Shown here: piece by piece, positions 55,701 to 64,000 of the stretch
How positions within the stretch are numbered: the first letter of the stretch is position 1
Layout: each line of letters opens with the position of its first letter
Assembly: GCA_017163975.1 (NCBI GenBank)
Contig: JAFFSR010000242.1
Span: 149,001-213,000, forward strand
Direction: 5' to 3'
Source of the DNA: Anastatus disparis
Lineage: Eukaryota; Arthropoda; Insecta; Hymenoptera; Eupelmidae
Length of the DNA: 64,000 nt
Position numbers and translations under genes: made by a program
The notes under the pieces: generated by a model
The model's input: only the letters and a program-made list of their open reading frames with translations
Told to the model about the DNA's origin: nothing
Database searches by the model: none

Positions 55701-56586
55701 TTTTATTACATGGTATGCAATACCCTCTACTACCGGCTGCACCAGTCAAGTTTAGAATAGGTTGATAATGTTCTTGGTTTTCATAATACATTATACGTAG
55801 TGTATAAGATACGTTTTGGTATGTATCAATAACAACTTTTGTACCATCATAAAGAGGTATATCCCCACGCCCAAAATTCCGGAAAGAGTAAACCACAATA
55901 GCTGTGCTTTTTGTAGCCAGACAAATTTGAAACTGATGAATTTCTTGTAAACCACACCCTTTTGATGGTATAGTAACCTGTGCTTGATCAATGAGATCAA
56001 GAGCTGCTCTTTTTTGCTCCCTACTATTGTGCTGTCTAATGCTATTCCAGTAATCGTGTAGTGTACCAGAGCGAATTTGTCCTCTTACAACATAGGCGAG
56101 TGCCGTAACTAATGATCTCGGAAAGCAAAGATTATCGTCGTTGCGTATAGTTAAAATTGATTTTTTGTACACAAGATCATCACTTAATCGAACACGCCCG
56201 TTTCCCCTCATGTCCGGCACTATAACACACTTGATCACAAAGTTTTCATCTATGTCAAAGTCTTGAGACTTCTGTGCGACACTAAATATCATTTCCCACA
56301 AATCTTGAGTAGTGAAATTTCTAATAGGTCTGAAAGATAGCCATAATGGTCCATGAACAAAATGATCAGATAGTATCGTTACACCTATAAAATCGGAAGG
56401 ACTACGCCCATTCACTAATTGATTACGCAGATCATCTAAAGATCCATTTAACCGTAGTAAGCATTCTAAAAAATATAGGCACACGTGTGATGATGAACAC
56501 GTGTTATACCAAGAAACAATAAAATAGCAATAGTAAGCATTCTGAAAATTGCAAGCACACGTGTGATGATGATATGTGATGAACAC
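52708..56586 (-). pseudogene. Protein-primed DNA polymerase B with N-terminal OTU-like domain, broken by one TAA
   Basis: It replicates the element from protein-capped ends. In order, numbered from 56586: OTU-like cysteine protease (Asp150-Cys154 in NDDNLCFPRSL, His273 in EHYQPIL), Cys/His zinc-finger region (290-400), 3'-5' exonuclease (FYDFET 417-422, AHNSQGFD 496-503, YCKQD 626-630), a GCYWHGCPRC insertion (750), polymerase motif A DVCSLYP (858), and motif B KLCLNSLWGK (1053). TAA at 53184-53182 interrupts just before YYDTDSVFY (motif C), which with KIKG lies in the same frame at 53169-52708. The first ~46 codons are repeat-derived, so the real start is uncertain. Confidence 0.92.
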
Positions 56587-56702
56587 GTGTTATACTAAGA
56601 AACAATGAAAGAGTAATAGTAAGCATTCTAAGAATTGCAAGCACACGTGTTATACCAAGAAACTATAAAATATCAATAGTAAGAATTCTGAAAATTGCAA
56701 GC
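56461..56702. repeat. Tandem repeats with CACGTG words at the 5' end of polB
   Basis: About three units beginning AG(C/A)ATTCT(A/G)A(A/G)AATTGCAAG, then (A)CACACGTGT..., ACACGTGTTATAC(C/T)AAGAAAC and AATAGTA. Units are 60-86 bp because the central GATGATG part varies. They overlap the nominal polB N-terminus and could be promoter or origin repeats. Confidence 0.65.
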
Positions 56703-56859
56703 TACACATGGTACTTTCTTTTAAATCATTTTCTAATTAAGCAGTATTAAAATAAAAAATAAAATCTTTAAGAGTAAATGATGCGGGTAATATAACAAAC
56801 CTGTAATTACAATTTTAATGATGCAATTGCATTTCTTATATTAAAATTAGTATAAATTC

Positions 56860-57545
56860 TAAAAATCAGCTTTCTAGGATCAATAGATTAAGAATCGATA
56901 CATGATCAATTATTTATCGATCTAATAAAGATATCAAGGTGGTTTTTGGTACATATGTTATTTGAATAGCAAAAAATCGAATGGCGTCATAAAATTTTTT
57001 ATTTTTCCAAAATTCGTGAATTTTAAAATTTGTAATTTGTGTATGAATCATCAGATAAGATAAGGATGTTCGTATGCTTTTAGTACAGTGTATGATGACT
57101 AATACCGTAATTACAATTTTTAAAATCGATCAATTTTTAATATAAATGATTTCTTATGATGCCATTTGATTTATTATATATATCAAGGTGATTTTTGGTA
57201 CATATGTTATTTAAATAGGAAAAAATCGAATGGCGTCATAAAATTTTTTATTTTTCCAAAATTCGTGAATTTTAAAATTTGTAATTTGTGTATGATTCAT
57301 CAGATAAGATAAGGATGTTCGTGTGCATTCAGTAGCATGTATGATGACTTATACCGTAATTACAATTTTTAAAATCAATCAATTATTAATATAAATGATT
57401 TCTTATGGTGCCATTTGATTTCTTATGTTCAGATTATTATGTGTTCAAAAAAATCAGCTTTCTAGGATCAATAGATCAAGAATCGATACATGATCGATTA
57501 TCTATTGATCTAATAAAAATATCAAGGTGATTTTTTATACATATT
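56860..57545. repeat. 249-bp tandem repeats in the non-coding right arm of the Polinton
   Basis: ATCAAGGTG(G/A)TTTTTGGTACATATG starts at 56933 and again at 57182, each followed by AAAAATCGAATGGCGTCATA, TCAGATAAGATAAGGATGTT and ATACCGTAATTACAA. A third partial unit (GCTTTCTAGGATCAATAGAT...ATCAAGGTG) occurs at about 57460-57540 and matches 56868-56950. Function unknown. Confidence 0.75.
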
Positions 57546-57870
57546 CCTATCCTTGAAGATGATACCAAAATGCAGACTTATCTTTTATCCACATGCGGAT
57601 TTTAACTCTGCAATTTTTACGAGGATTTTAAATGTATTTTTTTAATTTCCCATAGACTAACCACAGCTGCATTGTGACAATATTGGTTTAAAAGTGCTGA
57701 TATAGATGTTTTATAGAATCATGACGGCCTATTGCAGCTGTGTATTTTTGTTTTGATTTTTAGCAGAAAACTGCGCGTGTGAAAGAAACTTTCTTTCATA
57801 CGTCAAATTTTGATGTTATTAGATCATCGGTATATGATTAAGATAGGAGGATGACACTAAGATTAAGACA

Positions 57871-58092
57871 ATGATTTTAGTGTCCAAGATGTTGCCGGAC
57901 GATAAAGAGCCTCGCGAGAGTGATGGAGAGGACCCTAATCCTCTCCCCGCACTAGAGCCGGCAACTGTACCGCCGGAACCGATCGGATACGCGCATCTTG
58001 TGATGATCCGACGGATGCGGATGTACCCGCAATTCCGCAATTTTAACTTCTCTGGTTTCGGCGATAATACGCTGGTGGTCCTCCTATTATAG
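57871..58092 (+). CDS. Small plus-strand ORF in the Polinton right arm (uncertain)
   Basis: 73 codons, the only GC-rich open frame facing the other way within the element. It reads DDKEPRESDGEDPNPLPALE and then Met/Arg-rich residues, ending in a Leu/Val run. The 3' end coincides with a perfect hairpin (GTGGTCCTCC and GGAGGACCAC, 58077-58098). Proline/acidic composition resembles many accessory viral proteins, but no family is recognised. It may be chance. Confidence 0.3.
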   Translation: MILVSKMLPDDKEPRESDGEDPNPLPALEPATVPPEPIGYAHLVMIRRMRMYPQFRNFNFSGFGDNTLVVLLL

Positions 58093-58339
58093 GAGGACCA
58101 CTGACGTTTTTATTCCTATGAACACCCGGTGGTGTTGGACGATTTTTGTCGGCGGCGAAGCCGTGAGCCAAGCTCACTGAGGTGGCTTCCACGACTATTT
58201 ATTAACGTCGCGCTGAACACAGACGTTACCTCGGACCCGGTGTATCAAGAAATATTCTTGACAGCAACACACTGGGCGAGGATGTTTTGCTGTCGGTATG
58301 AAGTGGCCGTGCGACTTCGCCGTTGACGGTTCGAATATT

Positions 58340-58610
58340 AAATTTGTGTGTATTTGTGTAAAGTGAAAAACTGTGAAACTCAAAAAAAAAAAAACAGTGG
58401 TTATAAAATAAAAAATAAAATGTTTTAAAAAAGTGAAAAACTGTGTTGTGTATTTGTGTAAAGTGAAAAACTGTGAAACTCAAAAAAAAAACAGTGGCTA
58501 AAAAATAAAAAATAAAGTGTTTTAGAAACGTGAAAAACTGTGAAACTGTGTTTTAAAAACTCATGGAAGTGCAAGGTGTTAAAAAAAAACTGTTGATGCT
58601 GATAAAAAAA
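58340..58610 (+). repeat. GTGAAAAACTGTGAAACTC tandem repeats before a GTAAGT-like donor
   Basis: AAAGTGAAAAACTGTGAAACTCAAAAAAAA recurs at about 58359 and 58458 with intervening AAAAATAAA(A/G)TGTTTTA blocks, plus a third partial unit. An ATG|GTAAGTACC donor-like site follows at about 58610-58620. Confidence 0.55.
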
Positions 58611-58653
58611 TGGTAAGTACCTTTTTTCTTTTTAATTTATAAATTTTTAAAAT

Positions 58654-58692
58654 ATGTGTGTGTGTGTGTGTGTGTGTGTGCGCGTGTGTGTG
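58654..58692. repeat. (GT)n microsatellite
   Basis: TGTGTGTGTG continues with a few CG interruptions, just inside the Polinton right end. Confidence 0.9.
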
Positions 58693-58706
58693 TGTTTTAA
58701 AATCTG

Positions 58707-58763
58707 GGTACCACTATGGAGTGTCATGACAAACTCCTCCGACCCTTCCGCACATGACATCAT

Positions 58764-58804
<41 letters not shown>

Positions 58805-58948
58805 TATATATATATATATTATATATATGTATATTACGGTGTCATAGTGGGTCATCCCGCTCCTGATGTCGCTCGGAGGTCATTCACCTCTGCGGAGAGT
58901 CAGGAGTGGGGGTTTGTTGTGACGCTCCATAGTGGTATCTATACTACT
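58707..58948. repeat. Right terminal inverted repeat of the Polinton plus an extra facing copy of its tip
   Basis: 58822-58948 mirrors the left terminal repeat. In addition, GGTACCACTATGGAGTGTCA at 58707-58726, with following TGACAAACTCC, is a diverged copy in the opposite orientation. The last 240 bp therefore form a palindrome around (TA)n (58768-58830). Confidence 0.85.
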
Positions 58949-59186
58949 AAAGGTGTTTGTTCCAAAGTGTTTAATTGTTTCTTAACACATTTCTTTGCTA
59001 AATTTTCAATCCCATAATTACCATAATTTAATAATTTTATAAATTCACTTCCAGAAGTACTATCATAAGCATATTTGTAGGAAAGTGATTTACATTTGAC
59101 ATTCTTATGAAGATCTATGATTCCATCATCATCAACGTTATGGTTTTCCATTGAATGTAAAATTAATGCTTCATACGGAGAACAAT
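58949..59186 (-). other. Possible host exon abutting the Polinton right end
   Basis: A TTACAG acceptor at 59189-59187 opens a frame with residues SPYEALILHSMENHNVDDDG, then KSLSYKYAYDS and LLNYGNYGIENLAKKC, running straight into the target duplication. The composition is protein-like, not low-complexity. In the restored empty site the frame would end at a TAG at 43069-43067. I do not recognise the protein. Confidence 0.4.
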
Positions 59187-59247
59187 CTGTAATATGCAAG
59201 TAAATTTTCAAAATTAATCATTTAATAAAAATTTTTTTTTAAATTAA

Positions 59248-59676
59248 GAGGCGGTCGGAACCAAATCGGTGACTTGCGGTATATATGAAGTCAGCATTTT
59301 TCGCTTTACGATAATATTTTGTATATTTTTATGGCTTAAACTATTTCAAATCATTCTTCATATACATGACTAGAGAAAATGACTATATTTTTACCATATG
59401 AATAAGTAAATAAATTATTATAAGCATTTATTACAAATATTAAACTGACTTGACATATACCGCATGCAAAAAACTGTCGTGTCGATTGTTAGGTGGCATT
59501 TTTCGCTTTATAATAATATTTTGTATATTTTTATGGCTTTAACTATTTTAAATTATTCTTTATATACATGACTAGAGGAAATGACTATATTTTTACCATA
59601 TTAATAAATGAATAAATTATTATAAGCATTTATTACAAGCACCGAACTAAGTCACCGATTTGGTTCCGACCGCCTC
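59248..59676. mobile_element. 429-bp MITE with TTAA target duplication (piggyBac-type)
   Basis: GAGGCGGTCGGAACCAAATC and GATTTGGTTCCGACCGCCTC are perfect terminal inverted repeats, flanked on both sides by TTAA. Inside are two direct copies of a segment of about 145 bp (GCATTTTTCGCTTTA...GCATTTATTACAA). Confidence 0.9.
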
Positions 59677-59683
59677 TTAATAA

Positions 59684-60400
59684 TTATTTTAACAATTTAA
59701 TACCAATTTTCTCGCTTTTTGATTCCAGTTTATTTTTATAATATTCTAATTTATTTATTAATTGATTTATCTTTATACTAAAAGTTCTCCATACGTCTGG
59801 TAGTCCTCTTAAAAAGGCTTCGAGGGCTAAAATCTGTAATTGCGGAGTTTGATTTATTGCACGTTCTTCTTTAAGTAAGTTTTCTCTTACAGCAGCTTGA
59901 GCCAAGTTTACCAAATAAGTTAAACGTCCGTGGTACTCTCGCACGTTCTCATTTTGACCCATGTAAGCGTTAGCTAAAGCTTGAATGTAGTACCCATATG
60001 ATCTGCTAGGAGCGAATCTACCTTTTAAATGGTCCTGAAATTCATCTATTGTATTGAATGTATGGCCTAGTATGGAGTGTCTAACCTTTCCTTTTAATTT
60101 AGATATTATAGATCGTAAAAGTAATCTTTCTTGAGCTGGAGGTACCAACTGCCTTCCATTTTCAATATCCTGTATAAAATCTTTTAATGGTGGACTGGTG
60201 CCATCGAAGTACGGTATATGAACTGTAGCTGCTTGTATGGTTACGCTAGTAGCTAAAGACGTCAATGCATCATGCGACGTATTCAAATGTTCAAGAATTT
60301 GTAAACTCCTGTCAGCTTGTAATTCTGCTTCGTACTCGGCTAACCTTCTAGTATGTTCCGCTTCATCTGCTATTTGCATTATTTCTCGTCTAGTATTCAT
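59684..60400 (-). CDS. Gag-like protein of a Ty3/gypsy-like LTR element
   Basis: 238 residues: helical N-terminus (MNTRREIMQIADEAEHTRRL), then IPYFDGTSPPLKDFIQDI, LLRSIISKLKGKVRHSILG, FNTIDEFQDHLKGRFAPSRS, NVREYHGRLTYLVNLAQAAV and ILALEAFLRGLPDVWRTFS. This is the capsid-like 'retrotransposon gag' pattern. It lies about 360 bp downstream of the LTR end and primer-binding-like TGGCATCCCTTGTGGGGAAC. No zinc knuckle, protease or reverse transcriptase follows: the element is cut off next to the TTAA-flanked MITE, so this is a truncated copy. Confidence 0.75.
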   Translation of the reverse strand: MNTRREIMQIADEAEHTRRLAEYEAELQADRSLQILEHLNTSHDALTSLATSVTIQAATVHIPYFDGTSPPLKDFIQDIENGRQLVPPAQERLLLRSIISKLKGKVRHSILGHTFNTIDEFQDHLKGRFAPSRSYGYYIQALANAYMGQNENVREYHGRLTYLVNLAQAAVRENLLKEERAINQTPQLQILALEAFLRGLPDVWRTFSIKINQLINKLEYYKNKLESKSEKIGIKLLK

Positions 60401-60761
60401 TTTATCTCTGTTATTGTTTTCTATTTATTTAATAAAACCGGAGATAATATATCTCGCTTTCTATAATTATTAATTTTAACGGTTGTTATATTGATATTAA
60501 TTAATTTAAAGTGTTTAATCAGTTAATCAATGAATTTATATTTATATTAATTATTACTAATAATTTATTGTTATTGAAATATTTTTTAAAAACTTGAATT
60601 TTAATTAAATTTTAAATTAAACATACTTATTATGTACAACTTTTATTTCACTTTATAATTGTTGCACATATACAGAATTTCAGAAATCTTAGTTTTCTTT
60701 TTCGTTAAAATTTATATAAGCAAGTGACAAGTCTTACTGGTTCCCCACAAGGGATGCCATT

Positions 60762-61509
60762 TGTTAAGACCGAACTTGCTTCGGTCGTTGAGTTCTTAAA
60801 CAAAAATGATTTATTTTTTTTGGGAACCAGTCTACCGTCCCAGGACTTACCTTGTCTCTTGCTGACTTATAAATTCTAATAAAAAATTCGTTAGAATATG
60901 CACAAGTATAACTCTTTTAATGATTTTCTTCAATCTTTATTTATTATAAAATTTTAAATCGATTTTTATATCGGTTAAAATTTATGTTTCCCAAAATTGA
61001 TTTATCTTTATACTAAAAGACTGAATGTAACACACGATAGGCTGTTGCACCTCAATAAGGATGTAATTCTAGTTACATCGAAAAATGTACCACGTGCGTA
61101 ACTATCTATTATAAGTAACCAATCTTCACGTGTACCAATCTTTACGCTTCCCTAGAAGTGTAACTCAAGTTGCGCTGTATTTATGTTACACATCAATCAG
61201 CTAGTTGGTGTAACTTTTACTTGAGTGTAACTGATGGTTACGTATCTTGAGTCGCAACCGAAGTTACGTATTTTTGAACCGCAACCGAAGTTACGTATTT
61301 TTGGATCGCAACCGAAGTTGCGTCGTAATTATGTTACGCGTCGATCAGCTAATCAGCACAACTTGCACTTGAGTGAAACTGAACTTGTTGCGTATCTATT
61401 GGAATAAATTAAAAAGTAGTATGACGATAGTTACACCTAATTTATGTGTATAATTAAAGTTTAATCAATATCTTGATAATTATATCAATAGTACTTGTGC
61501 ATATTCACG

Positions 61510-61566
<57 letters not shown>

Positions 61567-62249
61567 TGTGTGTGTATATGTATAAATATTTATGTTTATA
61601 AAAAATTTATATATTTTATTAAATTAAATAATACACAAACATTATTTAAATTGATTTTTATTCATTTAAAGACTTTTGTTTTATACCTTATTGTTAATTT
61701 CTTATTCTAGATATTAATCTTACAATAATTATTTTTGTATTAAGAAAAATAGTTGAAATGATTTTATATCAGTTTTTAAATATTAACAAAGATTATTTTC
61801 ATGATCTTACTATTCTAATTCGCTATTTACGTTTTAACTGTTGTTAATTTAGTTTATAAATTTCGTTAATATAAGTAACTCACTAATTAGGAGAGAAAGA
61901 GAAGAATTTGTCTCCTACTCGATCGTCCTGACATTTTCTATACTCGGACTCATATACTGTACTCGGTATTAAACTACACGGTAAGAATATCCGTGGCAAG
62001 ATAAATTGGGCTCCTTCCTTAATTGCTCGAACACAGGTTATGATTAACTATGTATTTCGGTCACTGGCACAATTGTCTCTCAATTTTAATTTTTGGAACT
62101 TGTGTTGATATAATTTCCCTTTTTTTAGATAATTTTTCAAGGATTTTAACGTCACACAAGAATAATTATATTTATTATATTAATGAAATAGGCTTCTAGG
62201 CTATGTTTTAAAATTTAAATCTTAATTTAGATAAACTTATTATTTAACA
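60762..62249 (-). mobile_element. LTR family L1, copy 2 (5' LTR of the gag-carrying element)
   Basis: It starts TGTTAAATAATAAG (62249) and ends GTTCGGTCTTAACA (60762) on the minus strand, 1488 bp. It is homologous along its length to the interrupted LTR at 31221-39517. It contains several GTAACTTCGGTTGCG-type repeats (61230-61330), a (TA)n of about 46 bp (61514-61560), and conserved TAAGTCAGCAAGAGACAAGG near its end. Confidence 0.85.
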
Positions 62250-62251
62250 CT

Positions 62252-63193
62252 AGTCGGCCCAGTGTGTCCGGGGTTGAGGGGGCTGTTTGGTCTGTGATGA
62301 CTAGTATGGGTGTACAAACAGAAAACAATAGAAGAAGTATTGGTGTGCAGGCGGAGATAATTGGTACGAGTGTGGGTGAGCAAACAGAAAACATTGGAAG
62401 AAGTATTGGTGTGCAAGTGGAGATAATTGGTAGGAGTGTGGGTGAACAAACAGAAAACATTGGAAATCACGTTGAAGTGCAGTGCGGCGTGGGCCTTCGG
62501 GATTTGGTGAGCCAAAGTGTTCAGTGTTTAGGTAAAAATGTTGCTGAGGTGGGGGCACGATACTTTAGGGATGCGAATGATCTCAGTGAGAACTGGGATG
62601 ATGAGGCCGCTGTAAGTGATCGATCAGAGGTCAGTGATAGTGTTTTAACTCACGAGGACAGTGAAGTTGGTGATGAGACTGTCAGTGCGCAGGATAACCG
62701 TAGGCTATATCGGCTTGTTATTTCGCCAGTGTCTCCTCACAATTCAGCAGGGTCTGCTTACATACAGTTATCAATTCAAGATTCGGTAGGTGTGTTGGAA
62801 AATATTGTGAGCGTCAGTGGTATTGCTGGGGCGGAAGAAAAACAAGAAAGCCCAGTTAAAATTGTTGCGGAGCCTCTGTCCAAAGATTCAATGGTATCGG
62901 TCTTGGATAATAAGGTCTAATCTAAGGAAAAGAGGAAAAGAGGAGTGAAGCGTCAGGCAAGTTTATCTGAAGAAGAGAAGATAAAAAGGAGAAAGGGTTC
63001 CAAGATGAGGTTGCGCAAGCACCATGAAAAGAAGCGGTCGGCAAAATCTGAAGTTGATCCGCTTAGGTTGGATCAAGGGGAAGCTCCTAGCGTTAACAAC
63101 GTAGGTGTTTGTTCTGAATGTTTAAAAACAATCGTGTGCTCAGACCCTTCGGTGCGATGCCCATGTAAAATTTGTCATCAGAAGGACAATTGA
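62252..63193 (+). pseudogene. Mobile-element ORF with 22-residue repeats and Cys-rich C-terminus, interrupted by TAA
   Basis: The frame is open from the LTR boundary to TAA at 62918-62920 and continues in phase to TGA at 63193. The N-terminal part holds about 2.5 copies of a 22-residue unit (66 bp) made of two similar halves, GVQTENIGRSI and GVQVEIIGRSV. The middle is Ser/Asp/Glu-rich, then KEKRKRGVKRQ and EEKIKRRKGSKMRLRKHHEK, and finally CSECLKTIVC...CPCKICH. Basic region plus Cys/His cluster suggests a nucleic-acid-binding ORF1 or Gag. The upstream part appears cut by the LTR insertion. Family not recognised. Confidence 0.45.
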
Positions 63194-64000
63194 TCAGGTA
63201 AGATGGTGATCTATTAAGAATTTTCTTTAAGGTAGTTTTGGTTACATCTAAGGTCATAAAAAAATAGTATATTAAGATACAAGTGATATAAATTCGCCAT
63301 TTTAAATCTGTACAAAAAACAATAATAATTAAAAATTATGCATTTCACGAATGATAATAATAAAAAAATAAAAACGAAAACTGCAAAAAGTATTAGGCGT
63401 TCCGTGATGATAAATCGAAAAAATAAAAAATATTATTATCTTAAAAATGTACTTAAAATGTGTAATAGTAATTAATTCCAGTCAATTAAATTGATATTAT
63501 GTAGAATTGTTTGTTGAAATAATCTTTCATGGGGTCATAAATTTAAATTTGGTTTCAAGTATATATTAGCGTTGTAAGAGCGGTGAGGAGGTAACTCATG
63601 TATAGTATAGCAATAGCAATCGTGCGTAGTAATAGGGGATTTCTTATAGCATTTTATAATACAACGCCGAAATGACTATACCTCTTCGCTTTGCGTGTTA
63701 CGCTACTATAATATTTTGTTTTACTCGTATTTTACTTGCTTATAATTGTTATTTATTTTTAAGATTATTAATATAAACGAGTTGCAATAATCTACACCTT
63801 ATAATTATCGATGAAAACTCTATAAAATAATCAAGATGTAAAATTATTATACTGACGGTCCTTGTTGATTAGATGTTAAGGCACCTCTAAAATTAGTCTT
63901 TCTTTATTGAACTGTATAAAAACAAAATAAGAAATAATTTTTCTAAGAACGATTTCTTGGTTTTAAAATTTAACGATGTATAAAGCGTGACGATGTTTTT
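63194..64000. other. AT-rich DNA without recognised genes
   Basis: Only short ORFs occur. No terminal repeats or tandem arrays were identified. Confidence 0.5.

Larger units (their letters stand above)
43098..58948 (-). mobile_element. Maverick/Polinton (adintovirus-like) element, 15.85 kb
   Basis: The outer ends are AGTAGTATAG(G/A)TACCACTATG, and the terminal inverted repeats extend about 125 bp. The 6-bp target duplication AAAGGT is perfect at 43092-43097 and 58949-58954, the size expected for a Polinton integrase. The full gene set is on one strand: PolB, packaging ATPase, integrase, protease, double and single jelly-roll capsid proteins. Base composition is visibly richer in GC than the flanks. 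Several genes carry single premature stops, so this copy appears recently inactivated. Confidence 0.96.

Noticed and set aside
58654..58866. 70-codon ORF reading CVCVCV and IYIYIY
   Set aside because: It is a translation of (GT)n and (TA)n microsatellites.
43098..58948. Interpretation as an active exogenous-type virus genome
   Set aside because: The gene set fits an adintovirus, but flanking target duplications show integration, and the stops and capsid frameshift argue against activity of this copy.
62227..62558. Three overlapping minus ORFs with SPxxxP/HTPTN repeats
   Set aside because: Their repeats are the antisense of the 66-bp unit in the plus-strand ORF, which alone continues into a basic and Cys-rich tail.

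Overview
This window comes from an AT-rich animal genome, most likely an insect. It holds intron-rich GT-AG split genes, dense TA-flanked miniature inverted-repeat elements (MITEs), LTR and Helitron remnants, and a complete-length Maverick/Polinton. A hymenopteran, perhaps a parasitoid wasp, is plausible from the AT content and TE mix, but the sequence does not prove it.

Region 1 (1-25.3 kb) carries two host genes on the minus strand. Four phase-compatible exons at 1-5384 give the N-terminal half of a tektin, which runs off the left edge. Eighteen phase-compatible exons at 8931-25232 sum to 2025 nt, encoding a 674-residue secreted M13 (neprilysin-family) peptidase homologue. Its zinc ligands are replaced, so it should be a pseudoenzyme. 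Introns and spacers are full of palindromic foldback elements and TA-flanked MITEs.

Region 2 (25.3-43.1 kb) is a transposon graveyard. Its core is one long terminal repeat (31221-39517) expanded from about 1.5 kb to 8.3 kb by nested insertions: three TA-flanked elements and a Helitron-like/foldback block with a (TA)n core. A second copy of the same LTR at 60762-62249 serves as the uninterrupted reference. Two copies of a 2-kb DNA element (12433 and 40528) lie 28 kb apart, and one of them carries a further MITE.

Region 3 (43098-58948) is a 15.85-kb Polinton/adintovirus-like element with about 125-bp terminal inverted repeats and a perfect 6-bp target duplication, AAAGGT. All recognisable genes are on the minus strand. 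In transcription order they are: OTU-containing protein-primed DNA polymerase B; a small basic protein; packaging ATPase; two conserved Polinton proteins; a phospholipase A2-integrase-chromodomain fusion; penton-like minor capsid protein; a basic virion protein; major capsid protein; a conserved exonuclease-like protein; adenain-like protease; and an unknown protein. Replication, integration and virion functions are all represented. However, five genes carry one in-frame stop each (four of them TGA), and the capsid gene also has a frameshift. The copy as read is therefore probably dead, though young.

Region 4 (58.95-64 kb) holds a possible host exon split by the Polinton, a TTAA-flanked MITE, an LTR plus gag fragment of a Ty3/gypsy-like element, and another mobile-element ORF with 22-residue repeats and a Cys-rich tail.
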